From Methanobacteriota archaeon (GTDB taxonomy: Archaea; Hydrothermarchaeota; Hydrothermarchaeia; Hydrothermarchaeales; BMS3B), in assembly GCA_013152995.1 (NCBI GenBank), contig JAADFH010000026.1:1-5905 (forward strand): a stretch of 5,905 nucleotides of DNA, written 5' to 3'. Position 1 is the first letter of the stretch, and each line of letters opens with the position of its first letter. The notes beneath the pieces are model-generated. The model was not told where the DNA came from and made no database searches. It saw only the letters and a list, made by a program, of their open reading frames with translations. Below are positions 1 to 5,365 of the stretch, piece after piece. The translations under genes and the position numbers were made by a program.

Positions 1-454
1 GGCAGAACAGGCAGTCGTAGCTGCAGGCGCCATAGAACACCGCCAGGTTCCTGTACCCCAGCTCCGCACCCTCCGCATAGGAGTACTCGGGATAGCCAGT
101 GCTGCTGCAGCCGGCGCACACCCAGGCGGCAACACAGTTGGTGGGCAGCGGGTCATGGTAAGCATGCACCACCGCCTCCCTGCCCGTGAGAAGCCTGAGC
201 CTGCCCTGCGTGCAGCTCCTGAGCCCGCAGGGAGAGCGCTCACCCTCGTGAAGCTCGCACTCATTCACGCAGTCCCCGCATTTTGCAGAGCCTCCGCGAG
301 GCGGGGGGTGAGCGAAGCCGTAGCGCTGCCTGCTCCTCCTGTGGGCTTCCTCAGCCAGCTCTAACGCTCTCTCAGGCTTGGCTCTTATGCAGTTTCCGCA
401 CACCCCGAGTTCTGCAGCCACCCCCTCGGAGCCGCACAGTCTGCAGCCTGCCAT
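1..454 (-). CDS. Radical SAM protein with N-terminal Cys-rich zinc-binding-type region (partial; C-terminal part beyond left edge)
   Basis: An open frame of 151 codons starts at ATG 454 and runs off the left edge without a stop; an in-frame TAG at 491-493 closes it upstream and ATG 454 is the only usable start. A GGAG (458-461) lies 3 nt before it. Residues 1-22 hold two CxxC pairs (Cys4/7 and 19/22), like a zinc ribbon. Residues 59-76 hold CxxCxxxC followed by Cys-Gly-Leu-Arg, the layout seen in the N-terminus of PflA-like/AmmeMemoRadiSam-type proteins. DPLPTNCVAAWVCAG follows at 101-115. Residues 144-151 are CSYDCLFC, the CxxxCxxC motif that holds the radical-SAM 4Fe-4S cluster. The protein probably reduces S-adenosylmethionine to a 5'-deoxyadenosyl radical; the substrate is unknown. 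I recall archaeal proteins with this same motif order, but no function for them. It lies 32 nt after a small ORF behind rqcH, so co-transcription is likely. Confidence 0.88.
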   Translation of the reverse strand, partial: MAGCRLCGSEGVAAELGVCGNCIRAKPERALELAEEAHRRSRQRYGFAHPPPRGGSAKCGDCVNECELHEGERSPCGLRSCTQGRLRLLTGREAVVHAYHDPLPTNCVAAWVCAGCSSTGYPEYSYAEGAELGYRNLAVFYGACSYDCLFC

Positions 455-486
455 TAACTCCGCGGAACTGTATAACTTGGTAAAAC

Positions 487-591
487 TTATCTACTCCGCA
501 GATGCCTCCTCAGCCTGGAGAGCGCGTTCAGAATCAGCAGTCCCAGCACGAGGGTGAGGAGCACCTGTATCCCCAGCTCCGTGCCGCTCAC
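487..591 (-). CDS. Predicted 34-residue single-span membrane microprotein, translationally coupled to rqcH
   Basis: This short frame begins with GTG 591, whose last two bases are the first two of the rqcH stop codon (GTGA overlap), and ends at TAA 487-489. An exact GGAGGTG lies at 600-606, 8 nt before the GTG, inside the last codons of rqcH. The product starts MSGTELGIQ, has a Leu/Val-rich stretch at about residues 10-21 (VLLTLVLGLLIL), and ends in a basic tail, SRLRRHLRSR. This is the pattern of a single membrane helix with the N-terminus outside and the basic C-terminus in the cytosol. I recognise no family. The overlap, the Shine-Dalgarno match and the amphipolar layout argue that it is made. 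Its short length and the coding constraint on the rqcH end mean chance cannot be excluded. Confidence 0.55.
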   Translation of the reverse strand: MSGTELGIQVLLTLVLGLLILNALSRLRRHLRSR

Positions 592-2537
592 CTCTCCACC
601 ACCTCCCCTGTGCCTGGTGGAATGAAGGCTAAGAACTCCTCAACAGGCAGGCTCTCCACCAGTCTCCCCCTATCACCCAGCTTCTCCGCCAGCCTGGCTC
701 TGAGCTGCTTGGCAAGCTCGCCGCTCTTCACGCTCCCCGGCACAAGCTCCACCAGCGCCTCCGCTCTTTTTGCAATCGCCTTTGTAGGTCCGCCGATTAC
801 CCTCGGCACATCATCCTGAAAAACCACGCCTATGGCTACCCTGGTGCTGCCAACACCGTAGTTCCTCCTGCCCCTTATCACGAACGCCCCCTTGGCGAGG
901 TACTCACCGCTCTCAGCACGCTTGCTCACCTGCTCCGGCTTCACCCAGTACACCCGTGCGCTCGCTATGCCCTGCTTCCAGGCACGCGAGTAGGCAACCG
1001 CAAAGTCAAATGCCTCCTGAATCGTGCTCTCCGGCACGGGCTTGCCACCCGCCTTCACCAGCACTACTGGTGCACCATGAACCTCAGCATGCACGAAGAT
1101 GTCACCCTTCTCCATGTGCTTCTTCACCAGCACCTCATTGCTTATCGCATCCTTTCCGCCGAGCACCAGAATGTCATCGCTGGAGAAGAACCACCTGAAC
1201 TTCTCGTACCACTCCTTCTTCCTGCGCACCCTCCTGGCGGGCTTCTGGGGCTTCTCAGGCACCCTGCTTCTGAGCTCCCTGAGCTCCTGCACCGTCCTGA
1301 GCACCGCCTCCCTTGCGCCGAGCGCCTTTGCCCTGAGCTTCTTGCCCCTCTCATAGAACTCCCGCGCATTCTCGGCGGCGCTTCTGCGGATGTCAAGCTC
1401 CACCTCCCTTCCACCCAGCCTGAGCACCACCACCCCCCTCTCAGGCTGCAGGCGTGCAACGACGCTGCTCTCTGCCTGCCTGAGCCTCTCCTCAATCTCC
1501 TCCCAGGAGTACCTCTCCCTGGCTTTCCTCAGCGTCTCAAGCACACCCTCAACCAGGTTGAAGTGCTGGTAAACCAGATCGCCCAGCTCCATGAGCTCCT
1601 TCCCGCGCCTGAGATGCCCGCGCAGCGTCTGACACTGGGACTTCAGCCTGGCTATGAGCCTTCTGCGCTCCTCCTCAAGCCTCTGCTCCTGCTCCTTCCC
1701 CGCCTCCGAGTACTCCTGCATCACGAACAGCTCATCCAGCGCCTTTGAGAAGCTCTCCACCTCCTTCATCTCGTAGCCCGAGTAAACCTCAAGCCTGAGT
1801 GGCGTGACGTCTATGGCTGTGCCGTTCTTCAGCACCACCACCGGCTCCCTGCCCGCGCTGCTCCTGAGCTCCTCCAGCACCCCCTTGAGCCTCTCCGCCT
1901 GCTCCTCCGTAACCTCCCTGCTCCTCTTGTCCACGCCCGCCCTTGCGCACACCTCCTCTGCATACGTTCCGCCAAGCCCCAGGTTCACGGCTAAGGTTTT
2001 GACCACCTCCCTGCCCCCGCTGTTCAGCACCTGCATGAGCTGCTCTGCAGAGAGCTCAAAGGGATTCAGCCTCTGCGGCGGGGGCTCGTACATCGCCCTG
2101 CCCACCAGGGCTCTGGTGGAGTACCTGCCGGGGGACATCACAGCCAGTATAACCCCGCTGGCGTCGGTGAGCACCACGTTGCCCTTGCTGAACAGCTCAG
2201 CCACCAGCGTGTAGCGCTCCCCCCGCTCAAACTCAAGCATGACCACCCTGTCAAAGCCGAGCTGCGAGACCTTCACAAGCCTTGCGTTCCTCAGGTACTT
2301 CCGCAGCGTCATTGCAAAGGTGCTTGGGGTGAGCGGCGCCTGCTTGGGATAAGCGGTGAGGTGCAGCCTCCTGCCAGCCTCAATCACCAGGTCCTCCCTA
2401 CCTCTCCCCGCCAGGTGCAGCGCAATCCTGAGCTCCCTCTCGGCGGGTTGAAAAACTTTATTAACCCTGGCGCCTATCATCTGCTGGAGCTCTGCCACTA
2501 TGGCGAGTATGTCAAAGCTGCTCATTGCAGTCTTCAT
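588..2537 (-). CDS. rqcH: Ribosome rescue protein RqcH (NFACT family)
   Basis: A 649-residue NFACT protein, cytosolic and acting on the large ribosomal subunit after subunit splitting. Family members (yeast Rqc2/NEMF, bacterial RqcH) bind the stalled 50S/60S with peptidyl-tRNA and promote C-terminal tailing. The NFACT-N region starts MSSFDILAIVAELQQMIGAR. With ATG 2537 as start, Asp9 and Asp96-Arg97 (in GFDRVV) fall where Rqc2 has D9 and D98-R99, residues needed for tailing. A long charged helical region, probably coiled coil, covers about residues 265-440. The NFACT-R domain follows, with KFRWFFSSDDILVLGGKDA and later QVSKRAESGEYLAKGAFVIRG. The frame can be extended to GTG 2546, but those GTG codons form the Shine-Dalgarno AGGTGGTG for ATG 2537. 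Length is normal and all expected parts are present. The next gene overlaps its stop by 4 nt. Confidence 0.95.
   Translation of the reverse strand: MKTAMSSFDILAIVAELQQMIGARVNKVFQPAERELRIALHLAGRGREDLVIEAGRRLHLTAYPKQAPLTPSTFAMTLRKYLRNARLVKVSQLGFDRVVMLEFERGERYTLVAELFSKGNVVLTDASGVILAVMSPGRYSTRALVGRAMYEPPPQRLNPFELSAEQLMQVLNSGGREVVKTLAVNLGLGGTYAEEVCARAGVDKRSREVTEEQAERLKGVLEELRSSAGREPVVVLKNGTAIDVTPLRLEVYSGYEMKEVESFSKALDELFVMQEYSEAGKEQEQRLEEERRRLIARLKSQCQTLRGHLRRGKELMELGDLVYQHFNLVEGVLETLRKARERYSWEEIEERLRQAESSVVARLQPERGVVVLRLGGREVELDIRRSAAENAREFYERGKKLRAKALGAREAVLRTVQELRELRSRVPEKPQKPARRVRRKKEWYEKFRWFFSSDDILVLGGKDAISNEVLVKKHMEKGDIFVHAEVHGAPVVLVKAGGKPVPESTIQEAFDFAVAYSRAWKQGIASARVYWVKPEQVSKRAESGEYLAKGAFVIRGRRNYGVGSTRVAIGVVFQDDVPRVIGGPTKAIAKRAEALVELVPGSVKSGELAKQLRARLAEKLGDRGRLVESLPVEEFLAFIPPGTGEVVER
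600..606 (-). promoter_or_regulatory. Shine-Dalgarno site for the 34-codon ORF
   Basis: GGAGGTG on the minus strand, 8 nt ahead of GTG 591, within the codons for the RqcH tail EVVER. The same heptamer precedes rpl10. It supports coupled re-initiation after RqcH termination. Confidence 0.5.
2450..2464 (+). promoter_or_regulatory. Candidate BRE/TATA promoter for the plus-strand membrane protein gene
   Basis: GAAAAACTTTATTAA on the plus strand looks like an archaeal BRE followed by a TATA box, and closely resembles GAAAAACTTATATA ahead of spt5. Transcription would begin near 2485, leaving about 75 nt of leader before ATG 2563. The same bases encode the conserved RqcH residues VNKVFQ, so the match could be a by-product of that coding sequence. 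Confidence 0.35.
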
Positions 2538-2540
2538 GAA

Positions 2541-2548
2541 CACCACCT
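2541..2548 (-). promoter_or_regulatory. Shine-Dalgarno site that fixes the rqcH start
   Basis: AGGTGGTG on the minus strand, with TTC between it and ATG 2537 (AGGTG core 6 nt away). It contains the upstream GTG codons 2546 and 2543, which are therefore unlikely starts. Confidence 0.6.
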
Positions 2549-2550
2549 GT

Positions 2551-2555
2551 GGAGG
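2551..2555 (+). promoter_or_regulatory. Shine-Dalgarno site of the plus-strand membrane protein gene
   Basis: GGAGG on the plus strand, 7 nt before ATG 2563. It supports this start and lies within 3 bp of the opposite-strand ribosome site for rqcH. Confidence 0.65.
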
Positions 2556-2562
2556 ATGAAAG

Positions 2563-2841
2563 ATGGACGCTGCGGTTGAAAGAAGGATAAGCCTGATTCA
2601 CGCCCTGGTAGGTGCGGGGCTTGGTGTGGGCTCGCCGGGAATGTTCGGCACCCCTGTAACCCTTCCTACGGTGCTTCTTGTTGGATTCGTTTTTTCCTTC
2701 CCCCTCTACATCATAACCCGCAACACCTTTAATCTGCCACCCGAGGAGTACACCCTCAAGCATTGGCTTGCTAAAGGCTACCTGTACTTCATGTCCACCT
2801 GGCTGCTCACCTGGACACTGAGCTACAATCTGATGGCGTAA
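2563..2841 (+). CDS. Small three-span membrane protein, possibly EMC6-like
   Basis: A 92-residue hydrophobic protein and the only plus-strand gene. Hydrophobic segments lie at about residues 9-25 (weak, Gly-rich), 34-51 (LPTVLLVGFVFSFPLYII) and 72-91 (GYLYFMSTWLLTWTLSYNLM). A loop with PPEEYTLKHWLAKG joins the last two. The three-span layout, the size and the Trp-rich final helix resemble archaeal proteins annotated as EMC6-like, relatives of the eukaryotic EMC6 subunit of a membrane-protein insertase. I am unsure of that assignment, and an unrelated archaeal membrane family is possible. A well-placed GGAGG supports the start. The gene diverges from rqcH with 25 bp between start codons and converges on rpl12 with 31 bp between stops. 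A GC-typical, well-formed reading frame in the only non-overlapped slot makes it very likely real. Confidence 0.8.
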   Translation: MDAAVERRISLIHALVGAGLGVGSPGMFGTPVTLPTVLLVGFVFSFPLYIITRNTFNLPPEEYTLKHWLAKGYLYFMSTWLLTWTLSYNLMA

Positions 2842-2845
2842 AAAA
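2840..2845 (-). terminator. Likely U-tract terminator of the spt5-rpl12 operon
   Basis: The minus strand reads CCTCCGGCTTTTTTACG 27 nt beyond the rpl12 stop, giving a T6 run in the RNA. Archaeal RNA polymerase terminates at such U-tracts without needing a hairpin. The run overlaps the TAA stop of the convergent plus-strand gene. Confidence 0.6.
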
Positions 2846-2872
2846 GCCGGAGGAAGGAGAGGCTCTGCACCT

Positions 2873-2908
2873 TCAGCCGAAGAGTGCGCCGAGCCCTTCC
2901 AGAGCCTC
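2873..2908 (-). repeat. Direct repeat copy 1: tail-coding end of rpl12
   Basis: This 36-base segment matches 3210-3245 at 32 positions. It encodes the shared [11 protein letters not shown] tail and stop codon. The similarity goes on more loosely through the Glu/Lys codons upstream. Confidence 0.75.
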
Positions 2909-3190
2909 TTCCTCGCTCTCTTCCTCCTTCTTCTCCTCTTCCTCTTTCTGCTCCTCCTGCTGCTCCGCAGCCGCCTCCTGCGCAGGTGCCGCCTGAGCTG
3001 CAGGTGCGGCGGCAAAGGCAGCCTGCTTTATAGCCTCCTCTATGTCAACCTCCTCAAGCGCCGCCACCAGCGCCTTGAGCCTCGCCTCGTCCACCTGCAC
3101 GCTTGAAGCCTCAAGCACGCTGCGCAGGTTCTGCTCGTTTATCTCCTTCCCTGCAGAGTGCAGGAGCATTGCAGCATAAATATACTCCAT
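2873..3190 (-). CDS. rpl12: Archaeal ribosomal protein L12 (P1, stalk protein)
   Basis: A 105-residue stalk protein that dimerises and binds the L10 helical spine in several copies; its mobile tail recruits the translational GTPases (aEF1A, aEF2, aIF5B). The N-terminal dimer domain starts [20 protein letters not shown], matching archaeal P1 proteins. An Ala/Pro hinge covers about residues 58-77, then an acidic Glu/Lys stretch, then the tail [10 protein letters not shown]. Size is usual for the family. It is the last gene of the operon, 19 nt after rpl10, and has the best Shine-Dalgarno site in the window plus an ATG start, fitting its need to be made in excess over L10. The tail-coding DNA is a near copy of the end of rpl10. 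Confidence 0.97.
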   Translation of the reverse strand: MEYIYAAMLLHSAGKEINEQNLRSVLEASSVQVDEARLKALVAALEEVDIEEAIKQAAFAAAPAAQAAPAQEAAAEQQEEQKEEEEKKEEESEEEALEGLGALFG

Positions 3191-3195
3191 CTTTC

Positions 3196-3204
3196 ATCAC
3201 CTCC
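3196..3204 (-). promoter_or_regulatory. Perfect Shine-Dalgarno site of rpl12
   Basis: GGAGGTGAT on the minus strand, 5 nt before ATG 3190, is fully complementary to the conserved 16S rRNA 3' end (AUCACCUCC). No other gene here has a match this long, which suggests strong independent initiation on rpl12. Confidence 0.8.
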
Positions 3205-3209
3205 AGATT

Positions 3210-3245
3210 TCAGCCGAAGAGGGCGCCCAGTCCCTCCAGAGCCTC
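3210..3245 (-). repeat. Direct repeat copy 2: tail-coding end of rpl10
   Basis: Partner of 2873-2908 (32 of 36 bases equal), same orientation and same reading frame, 337 bp apart. Common descent, gene conversion or shared codon preference could explain it. Confidence 0.75.
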
Positions 3246-4229
3246 CTCTTCCGTCTCTTCCTTCTTCTCCTCTTCCTCCTCCTTCTCCTCAGCCTCCTCT
3301 GTCTTCACCTCTGTGCTCTGAGTCTGAGTCCTGCACGCACCTACCATCTCCCTGAGCTCGCTGTCCAGCGCTGAATCGGTGAGCTTAGATGCAAGGGATA
3401 ACATCTGCAACCTCGCTCTTGCAAGCAGGTGCTCCACCACACCCTTCTCTGGCACCGCCGCCGCTATTCCGAGCGCCAGCGCCTCCGCGTGCGCCTTTGC
3501 AATCGCGAGAGGTGCGGTCTCCTTGGTGAGGTAGCCAGAGGCTATGCTTAAGCTAACCGCATGCTGGTATGCACGGGCAATCTGGTCTCTGATTTCATCC
3601 ACATCCACCCTGAGGACCTCTGGCAGGAACACCGTGCCGTTCTCATGAGCTGCTATCAGGTTGAGCCCTATCTCAAGCGGCTCAATGCCCAGGCGGTTGA
3701 GGATGCTTGCAAGCCTTGCGTCTATCACCTCCCCCTCCTTCACCACCACCGCATCCTTCTTTATCGCTATCTTTCCACCCTTTATCTCCGTCTCAATGCC
3801 CACCGCCTGGAGTTCGCCAAGTATTGGTCCGGGAGCGAAGGGGGTCTCACCCTTGGGCACCACGATGTCCTTGGGTGCCACGGTGTTGGGCTTCGCAGGT
3901 GCTGGAACCTTGTTCTGCTCAAGCACCCTGTACAGCCTGAACACGTCCATCTTTGAGAATATGAAGGCAGGCTGCCCCTTCAGCGCATCCTTGAGCTTCT
4001 CAAGGCTTCTCTCCTCCTTTGCAGCCCGCTCAATAGCATGCCTCATTATTGACTTCTTTGACATCTTTATGAGCACTTCACCTCTGAGCTTCTCCCGCAT
4101 CTTCTGCAGCGTTCTCGCTGGCAAAGCGTGCATGTCCACCACGCCAACCACGGGATACTGGCGCATCAGCTCAGCCAGCTCCTCAACCTTCTTCAGCTTC
4201 CACTCCGCAACTCTGCCTGAGGAACGCAC
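3210..4229 (-). CDS. rpl10: Archaeal ribosomal protein L10 (P0, stalk base)
   Basis: A 339-residue protein that anchors the stalk to 23S rRNA beside L11 and carries the L12 dimers. Order of parts: the rRNA-binding domain (about 1-110, with VAEWKLKKVEELAELM and YPVVGVVDM), the archaeal/eukaryotic insertion domain (about 111-185, with KPNTVAPKDIVVPKGETPFA), a helical spine for L12 dimers (about 195-295), then an acidic stretch and [10 protein letters not shown]. Start GTG 4229 lies 2 nt after the rpl1 stop and has GGAGGTG 5 nt upstream. Length is normal. One oddity: the linker at about 295-310 (MVGACRTQTQSTEVKT) is short and polar rather than the usual Ala/Pro-rich hinge. Its synthesis is probably coupled to L1. 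Confidence 0.97.
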   Translation of the reverse strand: MRSSGRVAEWKLKKVEELAELMRQYPVVGVVDMHALPARTLQKMREKLRGEVLIKMSKKSIMRHAIERAAKEERSLEKLKDALKGQPAFIFSKMDVFRLYRVLEQNKVPAPAKPNTVAPKDIVVPKGETPFAPGPILGELQAVGIETEIKGGKIAIKKDAVVVKEGEVIDARLASILNRLGIEPLEIGLNLIAAHENGTVFLPEVLRVDVDEIRDQIARAYQHAVSLSIASGYLTKETAPLAIAKAHAEALALGIAAAVPEKGVVEHLLARARLQMLSLASKLTDSALDSELREMVGACRTQTQSTEVKTEEAEEKEEEEEKKEETEEEALEGLGALFG

Positions 4230-4231
4230 CG

Positions 4232-4879
4232 CTACACCTCCACCTTAACGCTCTGCCCCATTGTGGTCTTCAGGTATATGCTCTTTATGCCGCCCATGCC
4301 GGCGTCAAGCTTCCTCTCAAGGTGCGTGAGCACCGCCTCAATGTTCTTTGCAACATCCTCATCGCTCATGTCCTCTGTGCCAACCGCAACGTGCAGCACG
4401 GGTTTGTCTTTGGTGCGCAGCCTCACGGTTCTGCGCAGCCTTGCGATGATGTTCTCAAGCGGCGCATTTGGCGGCACGGGCTTGGGCATCTTGCCCCTGG
4501 GACCCAGGATGGGTCCAAGCACCCTGCCAACCAGGGGCATGAGGTCTGCCTGGGCAATGAAGAAGTCAGCGCTCTCAGCCACCTTCTTTGCCTTTTTCCT
4601 GTCCTTTGCAAGCTCCTGCAGCTCCTCCTTGGTTATAACCAGGTCAGCATGCTCCTTTGCGGCGAGCGCCAGCTCGTCTCCGGCTATGACACCCACTTTG
4701 ACCTGCTTGCCTCTGCCGCCTGGAAGCACCACCTCTTCATTCAGCCTGTTCTCGGGCTTGCTCATGTCTATATCTCTCAGGTTGACTGCCAGATCAAAGC
4801 TCTGGACGAAGTTGCGCTTCTTTGAAGCTTCCCTTGCTGACCTCACAGCCTCAACAAGCTTTTCAGTACTCACGCCCAT
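4232..4879 (-). CDS. rpl1: Ribosomal protein L1
   Basis: A 215-residue protein of the large subunit that binds 23S rRNA at the mobile L1 stalk near the tRNA exit site. Signature segments are visible: [19 protein letters not shown] (about 40-58), [20 protein letters not shown] and [14 protein letters not shown] (about 106-139), and the C-terminal [15 protein letters not shown]. Size is normal for archaea. ATG 4879 follows the rpl11 stop by 6 nt. GAGG lies 4 nt upstream, a weaker ribosome site than those of its neighbours. GTG 4873 two codons on is a less likely alternative. In Methanococcus, L1 represses its own operon by binding its mRNA just inside the coding region; the same may apply here. 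Confidence 0.97.
   Translation of the reverse strand: MGVSTEKLVEAVRSAREASKKRNFVQSFDLAVNLRDIDMSKPENRLNEEVVLPGGRGKQVKVGVIAGDELALAAKEHADLVITKEELQELAKDRKKAKKVAESADFFIAQADLMPLVGRVLGPILGPRGKMPKPVPPNAPLENIIARLRRTVRLRTKDKPVLHVAVGTEDMSDEDVAKNIEAVLTHLERKLDAGMGGIKSIYLKTTMGQSVKVEV
4235..4241 (-). promoter_or_regulatory. Shine-Dalgarno site of rpl10 inside the end of rpl1
   Basis: GGAGGTG spans the last codons of rpl1 (VEV) and lies 5 nt before GTG 4229. It fixes the rpl10 start and implies that ribosomes finishing rpl1 can re-initiate on rpl10. Confidence 0.75.
4789..4828 (-). promoter_or_regulatory. Candidate mRNA hairpins early in rpl1 (possible L1 autoregulatory site)
   Basis: Starting about 50 nt into rpl1, the RNA can form GCUUC-AAA-GAAGC (4816-4828) and then CCAGA-GCUUUGA-UCUGG (4789-4805), two 5-bp stems. 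Methanococcal L1 binds its own message shortly after the start codon. I cannot show that these stems match the known L1 recognition structure. Confidence 0.25.
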
Positions 4880-4885
4880 CCTGCC

Positions 4886-5365
4886 TCACTCCCCGATAAG
4901 CTCACTGTACTTTCCTTCATCCACCTCTCGCTGAACCTCTTTCGGGTGCTTTCCCTCAACTCTGACGCCCACTGAGACACAGGTTCCCAGAACCTCCTTG
5001 ACGGCTGAGCGCATGCTGCTCGCCAGCATACCATCTCGCTTCATTCTGGCGATCTTGACAACCTGCTCCATGGTGAGGTTGCCGACTGACTCATTTTTTG
5101 CATCGCTGCTGCCCTTCTCAACACCGAGCTCCCGCAGGATGAGGGCGCTGGTGGGAGGGGTGCCGACCTCTATCTCAAACTCCTTGGTCTTGGGGTCAAC
5201 TATAACCTTCACGGGCACCTTCATTCCCGCGAAGTCCTTGGTCTTCTCGTTGATAGCCGCTACCACCGCCGGGATGTTCACGCCAAGCGGTCCGAGCGCT
5301 GGACCGAGCGGTGGTCCGGGTGTTGCCTTCCCGCCTTCCACTAATGTTTCAACCACCTGACTCAC
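4886..5365 (-). CDS. rpl11: Ribosomal protein L11
   Basis: A 159-residue protein that binds the GTPase-centre region of 23S rRNA beside L10. The N-terminal domain carries [20 protein letters not shown] (about 10-29), the proline-rich signature. The C-terminal RNA-binding domain has [18 protein letters not shown] and [17 protein letters not shown]. Start GTG 5365 yields [12 protein letters not shown], which lines up with the archaeal family N-terminus MAEVVEVLVEGG. AGGAGGAG sits 7 nt upstream, inside spt5. The gene overlaps the end of spt5 by 17 nt in another frame and is followed by rpl1 after 6 nt. Length and domains are normal. Confidence 0.97.
   Translation of the reverse strand: MSQVVETLVEGGKATPGPPLGPALGPLGVNIPAVVAAINEKTKDFAGMKVPVKVIVDPKTKEFEIEVGTPPTSALILRELGVEKGSSDAKNESVGNLTMEQVVKIARMKRDGMLASSMRSAVKEVLGTCVSVGVRVEGKHPKEVQREVDEGKYSELIGE

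Noticed and set aside
155..364. Plus-strand frame near the left edge
   Set aside because: It lies antisense to the radical-SAM gene, whose cysteine motifs make the minus strand the coding one.
1077..1748. Long plus-strand open frame (223 codons) antisense to rqcH
   Set aside because: Composition is Leu/Pro/His-rich and low complexity, with no family features; it is the shadow of the Glu/Arg/Leu-rich rqcH codons.
2538..2546. GTG 2546 as the rqcH start
   Set aside because: These bases are part of the Shine-Dalgarno site for ATG 2537, and the conserved Asp9 and Asp96-Arg97 numbering fits the later start.
2858..2870. AGAGGCTCT near-palindrome as a terminator hairpin
   Set aside because: It leaves only one loop base, so no stable hairpin can form; the adjacent T6 run suffices for archaeal termination.
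2900..2965. Pyrimidine-rich CTTCCTC-type tract as a repeat or triplex element
   Set aside because: Explained by GAG/GAA/AAG codons of the acidic L12 tail; the same occurs in rpl10 at about 3240-3300.
2512..3015. Minus-strand frame with a very Arg-rich N-terminus
   Set aside because: It is the out-of-frame reading of the Glu/Lys codons of rpl12 and then crosses antisense to the membrane protein gene; not a real basic protein.
3661..4248. Plus-strand open frame (195 codons) antisense to rpl10
   Set aside because: Ser/Phe-rich reverse reading of the rpl10 gene with no ribosome site and no recognisable domain.
4263..4934. Plus-strand open frame (223 codons) antisense to rpl1
   Set aside because: Ser/Leu-rich shadow of rpl1, which is unmistakable on the other strand.
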